Shown in pieces: positions 38,271 through 52,584 of a stretch of 64,000 nt of DNA. A program made the translations under genes and the position numbers. The stretch spans positions 124,001-188,000 of the forward strand of contig NZ_JAKMAJ010000007.1 of the NCBI RefSeq assembly GCF_022378355.1. Direction: 5' to 3'. How positions within the stretch are numbered: position 1 is the stretch's first letter; each line of letters starts with the position of its first letter. Under the pieces are notes generated by a model. It was given only the letters and a program-made list of their open reading frames with translations, was not told the origin of the DNA and searched no databases. Origin of the DNA: Brenneria bubanii. Its GTDB lineage: Bacteria; Pseudomonadota; Gammaproteobacteria; Enterobacterales; Enterobacteriaceae.

Positions 38271-40016
38271 TTAAATGTGCTGGTGAAATTGCCAGTAACG
38301 TCCTCGCAACGCCATCAATGTCTGATGATCGCCCTGCTCAAGGATCCGTCCGTCATCCATCACACAAATGCGGTCCATTGATTCTAACTCATATAGCCGA
38401 TGCGTAATGATAATCAGCGTTTTTCCTTCGCAGTGCTGGCGCAGCAACCGCAAAATGCGTCGTTCGGTTTCGGCGTCCAATCCTTCGGTCGGTTCATCCA
38501 GCAGCAGCAGCGGCGCGGGATGCAGCAACGCGCGAGCCAGGCCGATACGTCGTTGTTCTCCGCCCGAAAGCTGACGCCCGCCTTCGCCCAACCAGGCATT
38601 CAACCCTTCGTTCTCCAGCAGCTTGTCCAACCCCACCTGTTGCAAGACGGTCACGAATCGCTCGTCGTCAGCATCAGGCGCAGCCAGCAGCAGATTGTCG
38701 CGCAGCGTGGCGCTGAAAATATGAACGCGCTGCGGCACCACGCTCATCATGGCGCGCAATTCATCTTCGCGCCATGCGTTCAGCGCATGTCCATTCAGGG
38801 TGATTGCGCCCGGCGGGCAGTCCCAGGCGCGGGTAATCAACTGCAGTAAGGTGGATTTTCCACAGCCTGTTCGGCCCAGCAGCGCCAGATGCTCGCCCGC
38901 GCGGATATTCAGCGAAATGTCGCGCAGCGCCGGCTGTGGCTGATCAGGATAGGTAAAACAGACATTATTCAAGTCAATTGATGCGGTCGACGATAGCGCC
39001 GGACCGTGCTCAGGGAAAGTCACTTCCGGCGGCTGGCGGATAATCTGGTCGATGCGGGCGGCGGAGGCGATAACCTGTCCCATATGTTGAAACGCGCCCG
39101 CGACCGGCGCCAGCGATTCAAAGGCCGCCAGGGTGGCGAAGACGAACAGGGCGATTAACGCGCCGGGCTGCGTATCGCCGCCAACGCCGCCCGCCGACAG
39201 CCAGAGTACCAGCGTGACCGTTATCCCGCTGCACAGCAGCATTAGCGCCTGAGAAAGACCTGTCAGACTGGTCTGTCGCCGTTGTCGCTTCAGCCAGTGA
39301 GTTTCTACCTGCGCCAGCTGGCTGCGTGACGCGGACAGCGCGCCGAATACCGTCAACTCCGCCTGACCCTGTAGCCAGGTGGTCAGTTGCAGCCGATACT
39401 GGGCGCGCAGCGAAGTAAGATCCTGCCCGATAGACCGCCCGGCGCGGTAGAATATCATGGGTATCAGCAGCAATAGCGCCAGCATGACGGCGCACAGGGT
39501 CAGCGCCAGCGAAACGTCCAGCCAGCTCAAGCCATAAGAGACAATCAAGGTGACCAGCAGTGCGCTGACCATCGGGGAGATGACGCGCAGGTACAAATGA
39601 TCGAGGGTATCGACATCCGCCACCAGCCTGTTCAGCAGCTCGGCCTGGCGGAATCGGGCGATACCGCCGGGCGACAGGGGTAAAATGCGAGAAAAGGCAA
39701 AGACGCGCAGATGTTGCAAGACGCGAAATGTCGCATCATGGCTGATCAGCCTTTCGGCATAACGGCTGGCCGTTCGGGCTATCGCCGCGCCTCTCACGCC
39801 GGCGGCGGGCAACATATAGTTGAAGGTATAGAGACCGGCTGTGCCGGCCAACGCCGCCCCGGCAAGGAACCATCCCGATAGCGTAAGCAGCCCGATACTG
39901 GCCAGCAACGTCACTATGGCCAGAATAACGCCCAGACTCAAGCGCCAGATATGGCGGCGATATAGCCGCAGAAACGGTTTTAAGACCTGCGTTGTCGTTT
40001 TTTTAGACATGGACAT
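38271..40016 (-). CDS. cydC: CydC, ABC exporter of glutathione/cysteine, subunit
   Basis: CydC pairs with CydD to export reduced thiols or move haem-linked reductant to the periplasm, needed for cytochrome bd assembly. The 581-residue protein (573 in E. coli) has an N-terminal six-helix membrane domain. An ABC domain follows with Walker [10 protein letters not shown], signature [15 protein letters not shown] and Walker [13 protein letters not shown]. Two starts exist: the ATG at 40016, one base after the cydD stop, and the ATG at 40010. Both give coupled translation; the choice is uncertain. Confidence 0.95.
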   Translation of the reverse strand: MSMSKKTTTQVLKPFLRLYRRHIWRLSLGVILAIVTLLASIGLLTLSGWFLAGAALAGTAGLYTFNYMLPAAGVRGAAIARTASRYAERLISHDATFRVLQHLRVFAFSRILPLSPGGIARFRQAELLNRLVADVDTLDHLYLRVISPMVSALLVTLIVSYGLSWLDVSLALTLCAVMLALLLLIPMIFYRAGRSIGQDLTSLRAQYRLQLTTWLQGQAELTVFGALSASRSQLAQVETHWLKRQRRQTSLTGLSQALMLLCSGITVTLVLWLSAGGVGGDTQPGALIALFVFATLAAFESLAPVAGAFQHMGQVIASAARIDQIIRQPPEVTFPEHGPALSSTASIDLNNVCFTYPDQPQPALRDISLNIRAGEHLALLGRTGCGKSTLLQLITRAWDCPPGAITLNGHALNAWREDELRAMMSVVPQRVHIFSATLRDNLLLAAPDADDERFVTVLQQVGLDKLLENEGLNAWLGEGGRQLSGGEQRRIGLARALLHPAPLLLLDEPTEGLDAETERRILRLLRQHCEGKTLIIITHRLYELESMDRICVMDDGRILEQGDHQTLMALRGRYWQFHQHI

Positions 40017-40017
40017 A

Positions 40018-41784
40018 TCACAACTCTCCCTGACGTTGGGTCATTAACTCGGCAAAGGCGCCTGGCTGAGTGCTGAGTGTCTGGTAGTCGCCTTGCTGTA
40101 TTAACTGACCGTTGTGCATGACCCAAATGGCGTCGTAATCAATGGTGTCATTCAGTTGATGAGTGACTAACAGCGTGGTCTGATTACGCGCGGCTCCGTT
40201 CAATGCCGCCGTTATCTTCTGTTCGCTGCTGGCGTCCAGACTGGCGGTTGGCTCATCAAGCAGTAACAGATTGCACGGTTTGAGAAGCGCGCGAGCCACC
40301 GCGATGCGTTGCGCCTGACCGACGGATAGCCGCGCGGCGCCGTCGCCGATGTGCGTCTCCAGCCCCTGCGGCAGTTGCGGCAGAAATTCATGCACATAGG
40401 CGCGCTCCACGGCCAGCCGCAGTTCACTTTCCGTTGCCTGCGGCTTTCCCAGCAAGATATTGTCGCGCAGACTTTGCTCCGGCAGGTGCGGGTTTTGCCC
40501 CACCCAGCTTAGCTGGCGTCGCCATGACGCCAACGAGAGCGTATTCAGCTCGATGCCATTCACGCGCAGCGAGCCGCGATAAGGCAGAAAACCGAGCAGC
40601 GCATTCAGCAAGGAACTCTTTCCAGCGCCGCTGATGCCCACGAGCGCGATGCGTGCGCCCGAAGCCACCGTAAAGGTTAGCGGCTGAGTCAGCGGAGTGC
40701 CGTCAGGCGCCAATATCACCAGCTCGGTTGCGCGGATTGTCATGGCGGTATCGCCGCTCAACTCGTCTGTGCCAACACCGACGGTTTCGCCCTCCGCCGC
40801 CAGAAAGGCTACCAGCGATTCCGCGGCGCCGACGGCCTGGGCTTTCGCGTGGTAAAAGGTGCCTAAATCACGTAACGGTTGGAAAAACTCCGGTGCCAGG
40901 ATCAAGACCAGAAATCCGGCAAATAGCGTTACGCCTGCGTCGTAATGACCGAAATTCAGTTCCCCCAGATAGGAGAAACCGAAGTAAACGGCGACGATGG
41001 CAATAGAAATAGAGGCAAAAAATTCCAATACGCCGGAAGAGAGAAACGCCATGCGCAGCACTTCCATCGTACGACGACGGAAGTCCTCGGAAGCTTTACT
41101 GATTTGCTCCGTTTCAGCCGGTCCGCGATTAAATAGCCTCAGGGTTTCTAACCCGCGTAATCTGTCGAGAAAATGGCCGCTAAGGCGCGCCAGCGCCAGA
41201 AAGTTACGGCGGTTGGCGTCGGCCGCCCCCATGCCGACCAACGCCATAAAAAGAGGAATCAGCGGCGCGGTCAGCAGCAGGATCAGGCCTGCCGCCCAGT
41301 TGATCGGGAAAATGGCGATCAGGATAAGCAGCGGAATAAGCCCGGCAAGATACATTTGCGGCAGATAGCGGGAATAATAGTCCTGCATGTCTTCGATCTG
41401 TTCCAGGATCATCGTGGCCCAACTTCCCGCCGGTTTGCCCTGCACCCAGGCTGGACCTAACTGTTGCAGCCGGTCCAGCACCAATTTACGGATTTGCTGG
41501 CGAACAGCCTGACCACACATAAAACCGACCTGTTCGCGCAGTAGACTATTTAGTCCGCGCAAGATAAAGGTGGCCGCAAGCAGGAGGAAGCGAGGCGTCA
41601 GGGAATCACGCGGCGCGTGTTCGATAATCAAGGCATGCAGCAGCGACGCCAGCAGCCATGCCTGAGCGACAATCAATACCCCACTCAGAAAACCCAATAG
41701 CAGTGAGAGGCGCAACCAGCGCCGAGCCAGTTTGCTTTGTTGCTTCAACCAATGAGTGAGCTCTTGTTGTCTATTTTTTTTCAT
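40018..41784 (-). CDS. cydD: CydD, ABC exporter of glutathione/cysteine, subunit
   Basis: CydD is the partner of CydC, with 588 residues as in E. coli. The membrane domain contains PAWVQGKPAGSWATMILEQIEDM and VGMGAADANRRNFLALARLSGHFLDRLRGLETLR. The ABC domain has Walker A GISGAGKSS, signature LSVGQAQRIAVARAL and Walker [13 protein letters not shown]. The LSVGQ in place of LSGGQ is also found in E. coli CydD. I chose the ATG at 41784 by alignment (MKKNRQQELTHWLKQQS); its ribosome site is weak, and an ATG at 41838 is possible. Confidence 0.94.
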   Translation of the reverse strand: MKKNRQQELTHWLKQQSKLARRWLRLSLLLGFLSGVLIVAQAWLLASLLHALIIEHAPRDSLTPRFLLLAATFILRGLNSLLREQVGFMCGQAVRQQIRKLVLDRLQQLGPAWVQGKPAGSWATMILEQIEDMQDYYSRYLPQMYLAGLIPLLILIAIFPINWAAGLILLLTAPLIPLFMALVGMGAADANRRNFLALARLSGHFLDRLRGLETLRLFNRGPAETEQISKASEDFRRRTMEVLRMAFLSSGVLEFFASISIAIVAVYFGFSYLGELNFGHYDAGVTLFAGFLVLILAPEFFQPLRDLGTFYHAKAQAVGAAESLVAFLAAEGETVGVGTDELSGDTAMTIRATELVILAPDGTPLTQPLTFTVASGARIALVGISGAGKSSLLNALLGFLPYRGSLRVNGIELNTLSLASWRRQLSWVGQNPHLPEQSLRDNILLGKPQATESELRLAVERAYVHEFLPQLPQGLETHIGDGAARLSVGQAQRIAVARALLKPCNLLLLDEPTASLDASSEQKITAALNGAARNQTTLLVTHQLNDTIDYDAIWVMHNGQLIQQGDYQTLSTQPGAFAELMTQRQGEL

Positions 41785-41962
41785 CAGGCGCCAGTTAATA
41801 TTAAGTACGGGAACATCGATGGGAAATAACGCTTGCATAACCGTCAGTTAACAGCAGGGGCGTTTCAATGCTCAGAATGCCGCCATGTTACCGCGACAAA
41901 GGCACACTGCAAACGAAAAGGCGGGAGATGATCAATTTTTGCGTAGCGCGAAGAGAATAATA

Positions 41963-41994
41963 ACCATCCGGGACGCGGGATCGCCCCGGATGGT
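41963..41994 (-). terminator. Terminator-like hairpin after trxB
   Basis: ACCATCCGGG pairs perfectly with CCCGGATGGT around a 12-nt loop. On the minus strand it is followed by TTATTATTCTC. It separates trxB from cydDC. Confidence 0.65.
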
Positions 41995-42003
41995 AAAGCC
42001 ATG

Positions 42004-43496
<1,493 letters not shown>

Positions 43497-43991
43497 ATGG
43501 TAGATACTAAAAAGCGGCCAGGAAAAGATCTCGATCGTATCGATCGCAACATCCTGAACGAATTACAAAAAGATGGGCGTATTTCCAATGTCGAACTTTC
43601 CAAACGGGTTGGCTTGTCGCCGACGCCCTGTTTGGAACGTGTACGTCGCCTGGAGCGACAGGGCTTTATCAATGGCTATACCGCGCTGCTGAACCCGCAT
43701 TACCTGGACGCATCGTTACTGGTTTTCGTTGAAATAACGCTAAATCGCGGCGCGCCGGATGTGTTTGAACAGTTTAATTCAGCGGTGCAAAAGCTTGAAG
43801 AAATTCAGGAGTGTCATCTGGTTTCCGGCGATTTTGACTATCTGTTGAAAACCCGCGTGCCTGATATGTCCGCGTATCGCAAATTACTGGGTGAAACATT
43901 GCTTCGACTACCGGGCGTGAACGACACCCGCACCTATGTGGTGATGGAAGAAGTTAAGCAAAGCAATCGTCTGGTCATTAAGACCCGATAA
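43497..43991 (+). CDS. lrp: Leucine-responsive regulatory protein
   Basis: Lrp is a global DNA-binding regulator that senses leucine and controls amino-acid metabolism and transport. The 164-residue protein is nearly identical to E. coli Lrp. The helix-turn-helix includes ISNVELSKRVGLSPTPCLERVRRLE, and the C-terminal RAM/AsnC effector domain contains LVFVEITLNRGAPDVFEQFN and LETLLRLPGVNDTRTYVVMEE-like residues. It is placed between trxB and ftsK as in E. coli. Confidence 0.99.
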   Translation: MVDTKKRPGKDLDRIDRNILNELQKDGRISNVELSKRVGLSPTPCLERVRRLERQGFINGYTALLNPHYLDASLLVFVEITLNRGAPDVFEQFNSAVQKLEEIQECHLVSGDFDYLLKTRVPDMSAYRKLLGETLLRLPGVNDTRTYVVMEEVKQSNRLVIKTR

Positions 43992-44027
43992 ATGCATGGG
44001 TGCAAAACCCGATAAATTCAGCTACAC

Positions 44028-44047
44028 TCCTGTGAATTTATACAGCT
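44028..44047. promoter_or_regulatory. LexA box (SOS operator) upstream of ftsK
   Basis: The core CTGTGAATTTATACAG (44030-44045) matches the consensus CTGT-N8-ACAG at all eight fixed positions. It lies about 64 bp before the ftsK start. ftsK (dinH) is SOS-inducible in E. coli. Confidence 0.8.
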
Positions 44048-44049
44048 TC

Positions 44050-44072
44050 AGCGCCGGGTTTTTCTCGGCGCT
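44050..44072 (+). terminator. Stem-loop between lrp and ftsK
   Basis: AGCGCCG pairs with CGGCGCT around a 9-nt T-rich loop, followed by TTGTCAT. It may partly terminate lrp transcription. It lies downstream of the LexA box and could sit in the ftsK leader. Confidence 0.5.
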
Positions 44073-44108
44073 TTGTCATAACCTTTTACAGGCCCCCTGG
44101 AGAGACTC

Positions 44109-47100
44109 TTGAGCCAGGAATATACAGAAGATAAAGTCATTACCCTGAAAAAACTCAGCGGTACCCGCCGTTTACTTGAAGCGATTTTGATCGTTGTGGC
44201 GCTGTTTGCCGTTTATCTCGGCGTCGCGCTATTCACTTTCAGTCCGTCCGATCCCAGTTGGTCGCAGACCGCATGGCATGAGCCTATCCATAATTGGGGC
44301 GGCGCGGCGGGCGCCTGGCTGGCCGATACCCTGTTCTTTATTTTTGGCGTACTGGCCTACGCTATTCCGCCAATTATGCTGTGCTTGTGCTGGTCGGCTT
44401 TTAAGCAGCGCGATAGCCAAAAGTCGGTTGACTATTTCACCTTTTCGTTACGTCTCATAGGTACGCTGGCGTTAATTCTGACCTCCTGCGGTTTAGCCGC
44501 ACTGAATATTGACGATCTCTACTATTTCGCGTCCGGCGGGGTGCTGGGAAGTCTGCTCGGTAACGCCATGACGCCTCGTTTCAATAACATGGGCGCGACG
44601 CTGATTTTACTTTGCGTCTGGGCCGCCGGGCTGACGTTGTTCACCGGCTGGTCGTGGCTGACGATTGCGGAGAAAATAGGTTCTGCTGTATTAAATTGCC
44701 TCACGTTTATGTCCAACCGCTCGCGTAATGACAGCGAGCCTGAGGATGTTTCGCCTGACGAAATTGAGCATCGAGAAAATCAGGAGAATCTGTCTGAAAC
44801 GGCGGTATCGACGGACCACGATGATCGCGATGATGTGCTGTTCTCCGCGCCTTCGGTGAACGCGGCGTTGGCCGCCGCGGATCCGGATGAACAGGAACGT
44901 CCATCACCGGCACCTGTCGCTTCCCCGTCATCGATGAAAGCGCCGGTGTTGGCCGACGCCGAAACCCGGCATCAACAGCCTGATCCGATACAGCCGATTG
45001 CAGCGCAGCAGATTGATGCCGCGCCGACGCTGAATCCACCGCTGTATTCTTTTGAGGTTCCCGAAGCCCTGATGGCAACGAAAGACGACGGCGCAGAGGC
45101 TTATCATCCTCACGGCAGCGCCGATACGCCGCCGATTAGTCAGCCGCTGATTGAACAACCTATCGATCGCACATCGCGCATGGCGCCGACTGACGCAAGG
45201 GAAAACCCGGCGCCGTCGTTTACTGCCAACAACACGTTCATGCCGGCCTTTAGCGCCGGCGATGATGATAATCCGCAGGTCAAGCAGGGCGTCGGCCCAG
45301 AATTGCCGCGCCCGAATCCGGTGCGTATCCCAACTCGTCGGGAGCTGGCTTCGTATGGTATCAAGCTGCCGTCGCAGCGGCTGGCCGAACAGCAGGCCAG
45401 GGAGTCGCAACCGCAAAGCGATGCGGCTGAAATTCCGCGGCATGATGCAGCGCCGCAAGACGATATCGCTCAGCAGGAAGCATTGCTGCAACAGCAATAT
45501 ATTGAACGACAGCGTCAGCGCTATGGCGAAGGATATCCTTTGCAGGAAGAGGACGAAGATGCGTTATTGCATGCGCAGTTGGCTAAAGACTTTTCGCATC
45601 AGCAACAAACACGCTATGAGCAGCAGGGCGAGTTCGCGGCGGAACGACAGGAATCGGCATCAAGCCATTCCGCATTGTCCAATTTGTCGTCGGACAGTCA
45701 GATTTTAGGGTTCTCACCGCTGGCGGATTTGGTTGATGACGGCCCCAGCGAACCTTTATTTACGCTGCCTGAACCTTCAGAATCGGTGCAAAGCCATCAT
45801 AATCCGCCATCAGAAAGGCAGGGGGATGAACCCGCCGATTTCCATCCGCCCGCGCCAAAAACGACGCCGGCCGATGAGGATGAAAGGACCTCTCAGGATG
45901 AACAGGCGCCTGCGGCGCGCCAGCCGATAATGGATAGTCTGATTCATCCATTTCTGATGCGCAACGAACAGCCGTTACAAAAACCGACAACGCCGTTGCC
46001 GACGCTGGATTTGCTGACGCCGCCTCCGGAGAGCGAGGCGCCGGTGGACAACTTCGCGCTTGAGCAAACCGCGCGTCTTATTGAGGCGCGCCTGAGCGAC
46101 TATCGGGTAAAAGCCGAGGTCGTCGATCACTACCCGGGACCGGTTATTACCCGCTTTGAGCTGGATTTGGCGCCCGGGGTTAAAGCGGCTCGCATTTCCA
46201 ATCTGTCGCGTGATTTGGCGCGTTCGCTGTCGGTCGTGGCGGTGCGTATTGTTGAAGTCATTCCGGGCAAACCCTATGTGGGGCTGGAGTTACCGAACAA
46301 GCATCGTCAAACCGTTTATCTGCGCGAGGTACTGGATTGCGCCAAATTCCGCGACAACCCTTCGCCGCTGGCTATCGTTCTGGGTAAAGATATCGCCGGG
46401 CAGCCCGTGGTGGCCGATTTGGCGAAGATGCCTCACTTACTGGTGGCCGGTACGACGGGCTCAGGTAAGTCTGTTGGCGTTAACGCAATGATAATCAGTA
46501 TGTTGTATAAGGCGACGCCGGAAGAAGTTCGCTTTATCATGATCGACCCGAAAATGCTGGAACTCTCCGTTTATGAAGGCATTCCACATCTGTTGACGGA
46601 AGTCGTGACGGATATGAAAGATGCCGCCAACGCATTGCGCTGGTGCGTTGGTGAAATGGAACGTCGATATAAGCTGATGTCTGCGCTGGGGGTGCGTAAC
46701 CTTGCCGGGTATAATGAGCGGGTAATGGAAGCGAATGCCATGGGGCGTCCGATCCCTGATCCCTTCTGGAAACCGGGCGACAGTATGGACATGACGCCGC
46801 CGGTTTTGGAAAAGCTGCCCTATATCGTCGTGATGGTCGATGAATTTGCCGATCTGATGATGGCGGTGGGCAAGAAAGTTGAAGAGCTGATCGCCCGTCT
46901 GGCGCAGAAAGCGCGTGCCGCGGGTATTCATCTGGTCCTGGCGACCCAGCGGCCTTCGGTGGATGTGATTACCGGCTTGATCAAGGCAAATATTCCGACC
47001 CGTATCGCCTTTACGGTATCCAGCAAGATTGACTCGCGAACCATCCTTGATCAGGGCGGGGCTGAATCATTGCTGGGAATGGGGGATATGCTCTACATGG

Positions 47101-47471
47101 CGCCCAACTCGTCGATACCGGTGCGTGTGCATGGCGCCTTTGTTCGCGATCAGGAAGTTCATGCCGTTGTTCAGGATTGGAAAGCGCGCGGACGACCCCA
47201 ATATATTGACAATATCGTCAGCGGCGGTGATGACGGAGAGGGCGGCAGCCTTGGTCTGGACGGCGATGAAGAGCTTGATCCGTTGTTTGATCAAGCGGTT
47301 GCCTTCGTTGTGGATAAACGCAGAGCGTCGATCTCCGGCGTGCAGCGCCAGTTCCGCATCGGCTATAACCGTGCGGCGCGTATTGTCGAGCAGATGGAGG
47401 CGCAGGGCATCGTCAGTTCGCCCGGACATAACGGTAATCGAGAAGTGCTGGCGCCGCCGCCAATGGAATAA
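44109..47471 (+). CDS. ftsK: DNA translocase FtsK
   Basis: FtsK anchors at the division septum and pumps DNA to allow dimer resolution at dif. The 1120-residue protein has an N-terminal domain of about four membrane segments (residues 20-190) and a long Pro/Gln/acidic linker (about 200-650). The RecA-like motor follows with Walker A GTTGSGKS near residue 780 and Walker [15 protein letters not shown]-terminal winged-helix gamma domain ([24 protein letters not shown]) recognises KOPS. The TTG start at 44109 has GGAG upstream and begins [12 protein letters not shown] as in E. coli. The linker is about 200 residues shorter than in E. coli (1329 aa). Confidence 0.97.
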   Translation: MSQEYTEDKVITLKKLSGTRRLLEAILIVVALFAVYLGVALFTFSPSDPSWSQTAWHEPIHNWGGAAGAWLADTLFFIFGVLAYAIPPIMLCLCWSAFKQRDSQKSVDYFTFSLRLIGTLALILTSCGLAALNIDDLYYFASGGVLGSLLGNAMTPRFNNMGATLILLCVWAAGLTLFTGWSWLTIAEKIGSAVLNCLTFMSNRSRNDSEPEDVSPDEIEHRENQENLSETAVSTDHDDRDDVLFSAPSVNAALAAADPDEQERPSPAPVASPSSMKAPVLADAETRHQQPDPIQPIAAQQIDAAPTLNPPLYSFEVPEALMATKDDGAEAYHPHGSADTPPISQPLIEQPIDRTSRMAPTDARENPAPSFTANNTFMPAFSAGDDDNPQVKQGVGPELPRPNPVRIPTRRELASYGIKLPSQRLAEQQARESQPQSDAAEIPRHDAAPQDDIAQQEALLQQQYIERQRQRYGEGYPLQEEDEDALLHAQLAKDFSHQQQTRYEQQGEFAAERQESASSHSALSNLSSDSQILGFSPLADLVDDGPSEPLFTLPEPSESVQSHHNPPSERQGDEPADFHPPAPKTTPADEDERTSQDEQAPAARQPIMDSLIHPFLMRNEQPLQKPTTPLPTLDLLTPPPESEAPVDNFALEQTARLIEARLSDYRVKAEVVDHYPGPVITRFELDLAPGVKAARISNLSRDLARSLSVVAVRIVEVIPGKPYVGLELPNKHRQTVYLREVLDCAKFRDNPSPLAIVLGKDIAGQPVVADLAKMPHLLVAGTTGSGKSVGVNAMIISMLYKATPEEVRFIMIDPKMLELSVYEGIPHLLTEVVTDMKDAANALRWCVGEMERRYKLMSALGVRNLAGYNERVMEANAMGRPIPDPFWKPGDSMDMTPPVLEKLPYIVVMVDEFADLMMAVGKKVEELIARLAQKARAAGIHLVLATQRPSVDVITGLIKANIPTRIAFTVSSKIDSRTILDQGGAESLLGMGDMLYMAPNSSIPVRVHGAFVRDQEVHAVVQDWKARGRPQYIDNIVSGGDDGEGGSLGLDGDEELDPLFDQAVAFVVDKRRASISGVQRQFRIGYNRAARIVEQMEAQGIVSSPGHNGNREVLAPPPME

Positions 47472-47478
47472 GGATCAT

Positions 47479-47502
47479 CAAGGGCTGCGTTTGCAGCCCT
47501 TG
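47479..47502 (+). terminator. Hairpin after ftsK
   Basis: CAAGGGCTGC pairs perfectly with GCAGCCCTTG around GTTT. No T tract follows, so termination strength is uncertain. Confidence 0.55.
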
Positions 47503-47643
47503 TGCAAAGAAGCGTAAAAGCCTTAATTAGCAGACAATTCACCTATCACTGCCTGTGTGGGTTCAGCTAAGGTATTGACTACGTAGTGAGTCTGATTTCT
47601 TCGCGGCAATTGCTGTGATGTCGGAAAATTCAAAGGATTCTGT

Positions 47644-48258
47644 ATGATGAAGAAATGGTTAGTCGCCTGTTGCCTGATGTCGGGAATGGCATCAACGGCG
47701 GTATACGCGGATGCTGCCAGTGATTTACAAAACCGGCTGAGTAAAGTGAACAGCTTTCATGCCAGTTTCAGCCAAACGGTCACCAGCGCCGACGGCGCCG
47801 CTGTACAGGAAGGCGAAGGCGAACTCTGGTTGAAGCGGCCTAATTTATTTAACTGGCAAACGACATCGCCGGATGAAAGCGTATTGGTGTCTGACGGTAA
47901 AACCCTCTGGTTTTACAATCCGTTTGTTGAACAGGTTACTGCTACCTGGTTAAAAGATGCGACAGGAAATACGCCGTTTATGTTGATTACGCGCAATGAT
48001 GCCGGCGACTGGCGCAAATATGAGGTAAAGCAAGTCGGGGATGATTTCGAGCTCACGCCAAAATCAGCCAAGGGTAACCTTAAACAGTTTTCCATCAGCG
48101 TAACCACCAACGGCACCATCAAAAAGTTCATCGCCACCGAGCAGGATGGGCAACGCAGTACTTATGTATTGAAGAATCAGCAAAACAGCGCGGTTGATTC
48201 TGCCAAATTTACCTTTACTCCGCCGAAAGGCGTTGCATTGGACGACCAGCGCCAGTGA
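47644..48258 (+). CDS. lolA: Outer-membrane lipoprotein carrier protein LolA
   Basis: LolA carries lipoproteins from LolCDE across the periplasm to LolB. The 204-residue protein has a Sec signal peptide ending VYA-DA. The mature unclosed beta-barrel has stretches [39 protein letters not shown] and [14 protein letters not shown]. Either ATG, at 47644 or 47647, fits; the second gives the 203-residue length of E. coli LolA. It lies between ftsK and rarA. Confidence 0.96.
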   Translation: MMKKWLVACCLMSGMASTAVYADAASDLQNRLSKVNSFHASFSQTVTSADGAAVQEGEGELWLKRPNLFNWQTTSPDESVLVSDGKTLWFYNPFVEQVTATWLKDATGNTPFMLITRNDAGDWRKYEVKQVGDDFELTPKSAKGNLKQFSISVTTNGTIKKFIATEQDGQRSTYVLKNQQNSAVDSAKFTFTPPKGVALDDQRQ

Positions 48259-48265
48259 GGTCCAG

Positions 48266-49609
48266 ATGAGTAATCTGTCTCTTGATTTTTCCCGTAATGA
48301 ATTCCAGCCACTGGCCGCGCGTATGCGGCCAGCAACGCTGGAACAGTATATTGGTCAGCAGCATATTCTTGGCGCCGGCAAACCTTTGCCGCGGGCGATT
48401 CTTGCCGGACAACTTCACTCCATGATCCTCTGGGGGCCGCCAGGCACGGGGAAAACTACGCTGGCGGAATTAATCGCCCATTACGGCCAGGCTGACGTTG
48501 AGCGCATTTCAGCGGTTACGTCGGGGATAAAAGAGATTCGTGAAGCCATCGAGCGGGCGAGGCAGAATCGTCATGCAGGGCGCCGGACGATATTATTTGT
48601 TGATGAAGTACACCGCTTCAATAAAAGTCAGCAAGATGCTTTTTTGCCGCATATCGAGGACGGGACGATCACCTTCATCGGCGCAACGACCGAAAATCCC
48701 TCGTTTGAACTTAATTCAGCTCTGTTATCCCGCGCCCGGGTCTATTTGTTGAAGGCATTAACCGCGGAAGATATTGAGCAGGTGTTGCAACAGGCGATGA
48801 ATGACGGACAACGCGGATATGGCGGCCAGAATATCGTATTGCCTGATGAGACCCGGCATATGTTGGCGGAATTGGTGAACGGCGACGCCCGCCGTTCCCT
48901 GAACAGCCTTGAATTGATGGCGGATATGGCCGAGGTCGACGGGCAGGGTATCCGCACCTTAACGCCCGAGCTGCTTAAAGAAGTCTCCGGTGAACGCAGC
49001 GCCCGCTTTGATAACAAAGGCGATCGTTTTTACGATTTGATCTCCGCGCTGCATAAATCGGTGAGAGGTTCGGCGCCTGATGCGGCGCTGTATTGGTATG
49101 CTCGCATCATTACCGCTGGCGGCGATCCGCTCTATGTCGCCCGTCGCTTACTGGCTATCGCCTCCGAGGACGTCGGGAATGCCGACCCACGCGGAATGCA
49201 GGTGGCGATTGCCGCCTGGGACTGTTTTACGCGCGTGGGCCCGGCAGAAGGCGAGCGGGCTATTGCACAAGCGATTGTCTATCTGGCCTGTGCGCCGAAA
49301 AGCAATGCGGTGTATACGGCGTTCAAAGCCGCCATGCGGGACGCGCGCGAAAACCCCGATTATGATGTCCCAGAACATCTGCGCAATGCCCCCACTCGCT
49401 TGATGAAGGAGATGGGGCTGGGCGCTGAATATCGGTATGCCCATGATGAGCCCAATGCCTATGCGGCTGGGGAGCGTTATTTCCCGCGCGAAATGGCGGA
49501 TTCGCGATACTATACGCCGTCGTCGCGAGGGCTTGAGGTGAAAATTGGCGAAAAGCTCGCCTGGCTTGCCGCGCAGGATCAAAATAGCCCGACAAAACGC
49601 TACCGCTGA
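48266..49609 (+). CDS. rarA: Replication-associated recombination protein RarA
   Basis: RarA (MgsA) is an AAA+ ATPase of the clamp-loader/WRNIP1 family that acts at stalled forks and binds SSB. The product has 447 residues, as in E. coli. Walker A is GPPGTGKTT, Walker [16 protein letters not shown], sensor 1 [13 protein letters not shown], and the C-terminal tetramerisation region contains [19 protein letters not shown] chose the ATG at 48266, seven bases after the lolA stop; the longer open frame runs back into lolA. Confidence 0.97.
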   Translation: MSNLSLDFSRNEFQPLAARMRPATLEQYIGQQHILGAGKPLPRAILAGQLHSMILWGPPGTGKTTLAELIAHYGQADVERISAVTSGIKEIREAIERARQNRHAGRRTILFVDEVHRFNKSQQDAFLPHIEDGTITFIGATTENPSFELNSALLSRARVYLLKALTAEDIEQVLQQAMNDGQRGYGGQNIVLPDETRHMLAELVNGDARRSLNSLELMADMAEVDGQGIRTLTPELLKEVSGERSARFDNKGDRFYDLISALHKSVRGSAPDAALYWYARIITAGGDPLYVARRLLAIASEDVGNADPRGMQVAIAAWDCFTRVGPAEGERAIAQAIVYLACAPKSNAVYTAFKAAMRDARENPDYDVPEHLRNAPTRLMKEMGLGAEYRYAHDEPNAYAAGERYFPREMADSRYYTPSSRGLEVKIGEKLAWLAAQDQNSPTKRYR

Positions 49610-51010
<1,401 letters not shown>

Positions 51011-51336
51011 TGTAGTCAGGTTTTAAGCCACATAAAAAAGCGCCTTCAGGCGCTTTTTTATGTTTAGCGCTACGGCAATATTTTTTAATCAAGAACGTTC
51101 TTTTTTTAGCCCTCATTTGATTATCTGAATGCAGTTCCTTTAACGAAATCTATTTAAAATCATTGAGCTATATATTAAATCCAGCTTCATTCCGTTTATT
51201 TGACGTTGTGTTTGATTAGTTATTTAAATCAATGAAGTTATAAACGTTATTTATCGCTAATAGCCTGGATTGACTTTTTAATACGCAGTGGCATGATGCG
51301 CACATTCATTCCGGTTGTTTGGTTATCCATTTCATT
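51011..51336. other. Intergenic region between serS and ycaD
   Basis: Apart from the serS terminator, the region is AT-rich and shows no gene. In E. coli dmsABC lies here; no trace of it is visible. Confidence 0.5.
51034..51059 (+). terminator. Terminator of serS
   Basis: AAAAAAGCGCC pairs with GGCGCTTTTTT around a TTCA loop; it is potentially active in both directions. Confidence 0.92.
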
Positions 51337-52488
51337 ATGTCTGCTTACTCTCGCCCAGTGCTTTTATTGCTCTGCGGCCTTTTACTGCTGACTGTCTGTA
51401 TCGCTGTATTGAATACACTGGTACCAATTTGGCTTAGTTATCAGCAACTTCCCACCTGGCAGGTCGGCGTTGTCGGATCGTCTTATTTTGCTGGCAATTT
51501 GGTTGGAACATTACTTGCAGGTAAGTTAATTCGACATTATGGGTTTAATCGCAGTTATTATTGCGCGGCGTTATTGTTTGGCGTCGCTACGATTGGGTTA
51601 GGCGTTTCAGTCGATTTATGGAATTGGTTATTCTGGCGTTTTATCGCCGGCGTCGGCTGCGCATTAATTTGGGTTGTGGTCGAAAGCGCGCTGCTGTGCA
51701 GTGGTTCAGCCGCGCACCGAGGTCGACTTTTAGCTTCCTACATGATGGCTTATTATTTTGGCAGTGTAATAGGGCAGTTATTGCTTAGCATGGTGTCAAC
51801 GGAACTGTTGAGCGTTTTACCCTGGGCGGTGGCGTTGATTATTCTCGGCATGCTGCCACTGCTGTTTGCTCAGATTCCTGCGCCGATAAAACAAGAGCGC
51901 AAAGTCAATATATTGAAAATGCTGAAATATCGCCATTCTCGTTTAGGCGTACATGGGTGTGTCATTTCCGGCGTTATTTTGGGATCGCTATATGGGCTGA
52001 TGCCGCTTTATTTTTCTCACCAGGGAATGAGTGATGCGAGAGTCGGGTATTGGATGGCGCTGCTGATTAGCGCCGGCATCGTCGGTCAGTGGCCGGTTGG
52101 CCGCATGGCGGACCGGTATGGCCGTCTACTGGTTTTGCGGGTACTGGCCTTCGCCGTGATTATCGGTTGCCTCGCCATGCTAAGCGTCAGCCACTTTGCC
52201 ATGGCGCCGGCGTTATTCGTGCTCGGCTGCGCCGGTTTTACGCTGTATCCCGTAGCGATGTCGTGGGCCTGCGAAAAAGTGCGACCGGATGAACTGGTCG
52301 CAATGAATCAGGCGCTGTTGCTGAGCTATACGCTAGGCAGTCTCAGCGGTCCGGGCCTGGCGGCGGTGTTGATGCAAACGTATTCCGACCGTCTGCTGTT
52401 TGTCCTCATTGCTTTGGTGTCGTTGTGTTATCTGGTCATGCTGTTGAAGAAAGCCGACCATCATCCGAAACCATTGGCAGCCGCCTGA
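51337..52488 (+). CDS. ycaD: YcaD, major facilitator superfamily transporter
   Basis: YcaD is a 383-residue MFS protein (382 in E. coli) with about 12 membrane helices; substrate unknown. Family-type motifs include [56 protein letters not shown] (the MFS loop motif) and [17 protein letters not shown] chose the ATG at 51337, starting [12 protein letters not shown] as in homologues; an in-frame ATG-type start at 51319 would add six residues. No good ribosome site is visible before either. Confidence 0.93.
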   Translation: MSAYSRPVLLLLCGLLLLTVCIAVLNTLVPIWLSYQQLPTWQVGVVGSSYFAGNLVGTLLAGKLIRHYGFNRSYYCAALLFGVATIGLGVSVDLWNWLFWRFIAGVGCALIWVVVESALLCSGSAAHRGRLLASYMMAYYFGSVIGQLLLSMVSTELLSVLPWAVALIILGMLPLLFAQIPAPIKQERKVNILKMLKYRHSRLGVHGCVISGVILGSLYGLMPLYFSHQGMSDARVGYWMALLISAGIVGQWPVGRMADRYGRLLVLRVLAFAVIIGCLAMLSVSHFAMAPALFVLGCAGFTLYPVAMSWACEKVRPDELVAMNQALLLSYTLGSLSGPGLAAVLMQTYSDRLLFVLIALVSLCYLVMLLKKADHHPKPLAAA

Positions 52489-52497
52489 GGCTTAGAT

Positions 52498-52531
52498 AAC
52501 AAACAGGCCAGTTTTCTCTGGCCTGTTTGTT
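52498..52531 (+). terminator. Terminator of ycaD
   Basis: A perfect 14-bp stem, AACAAACAGGCCAG with CTGGCCTGTTTGTT, has a 6-nt loop and T-rich flank. It may also serve pflA, which ends 54 bp away on the other strand. Confidence 0.85.
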
Positions 52532-52584
52532 TCATAAAAATCCGCGCGACCGATGTTGGTCGCTGGCGTATTAATATACTCGCA

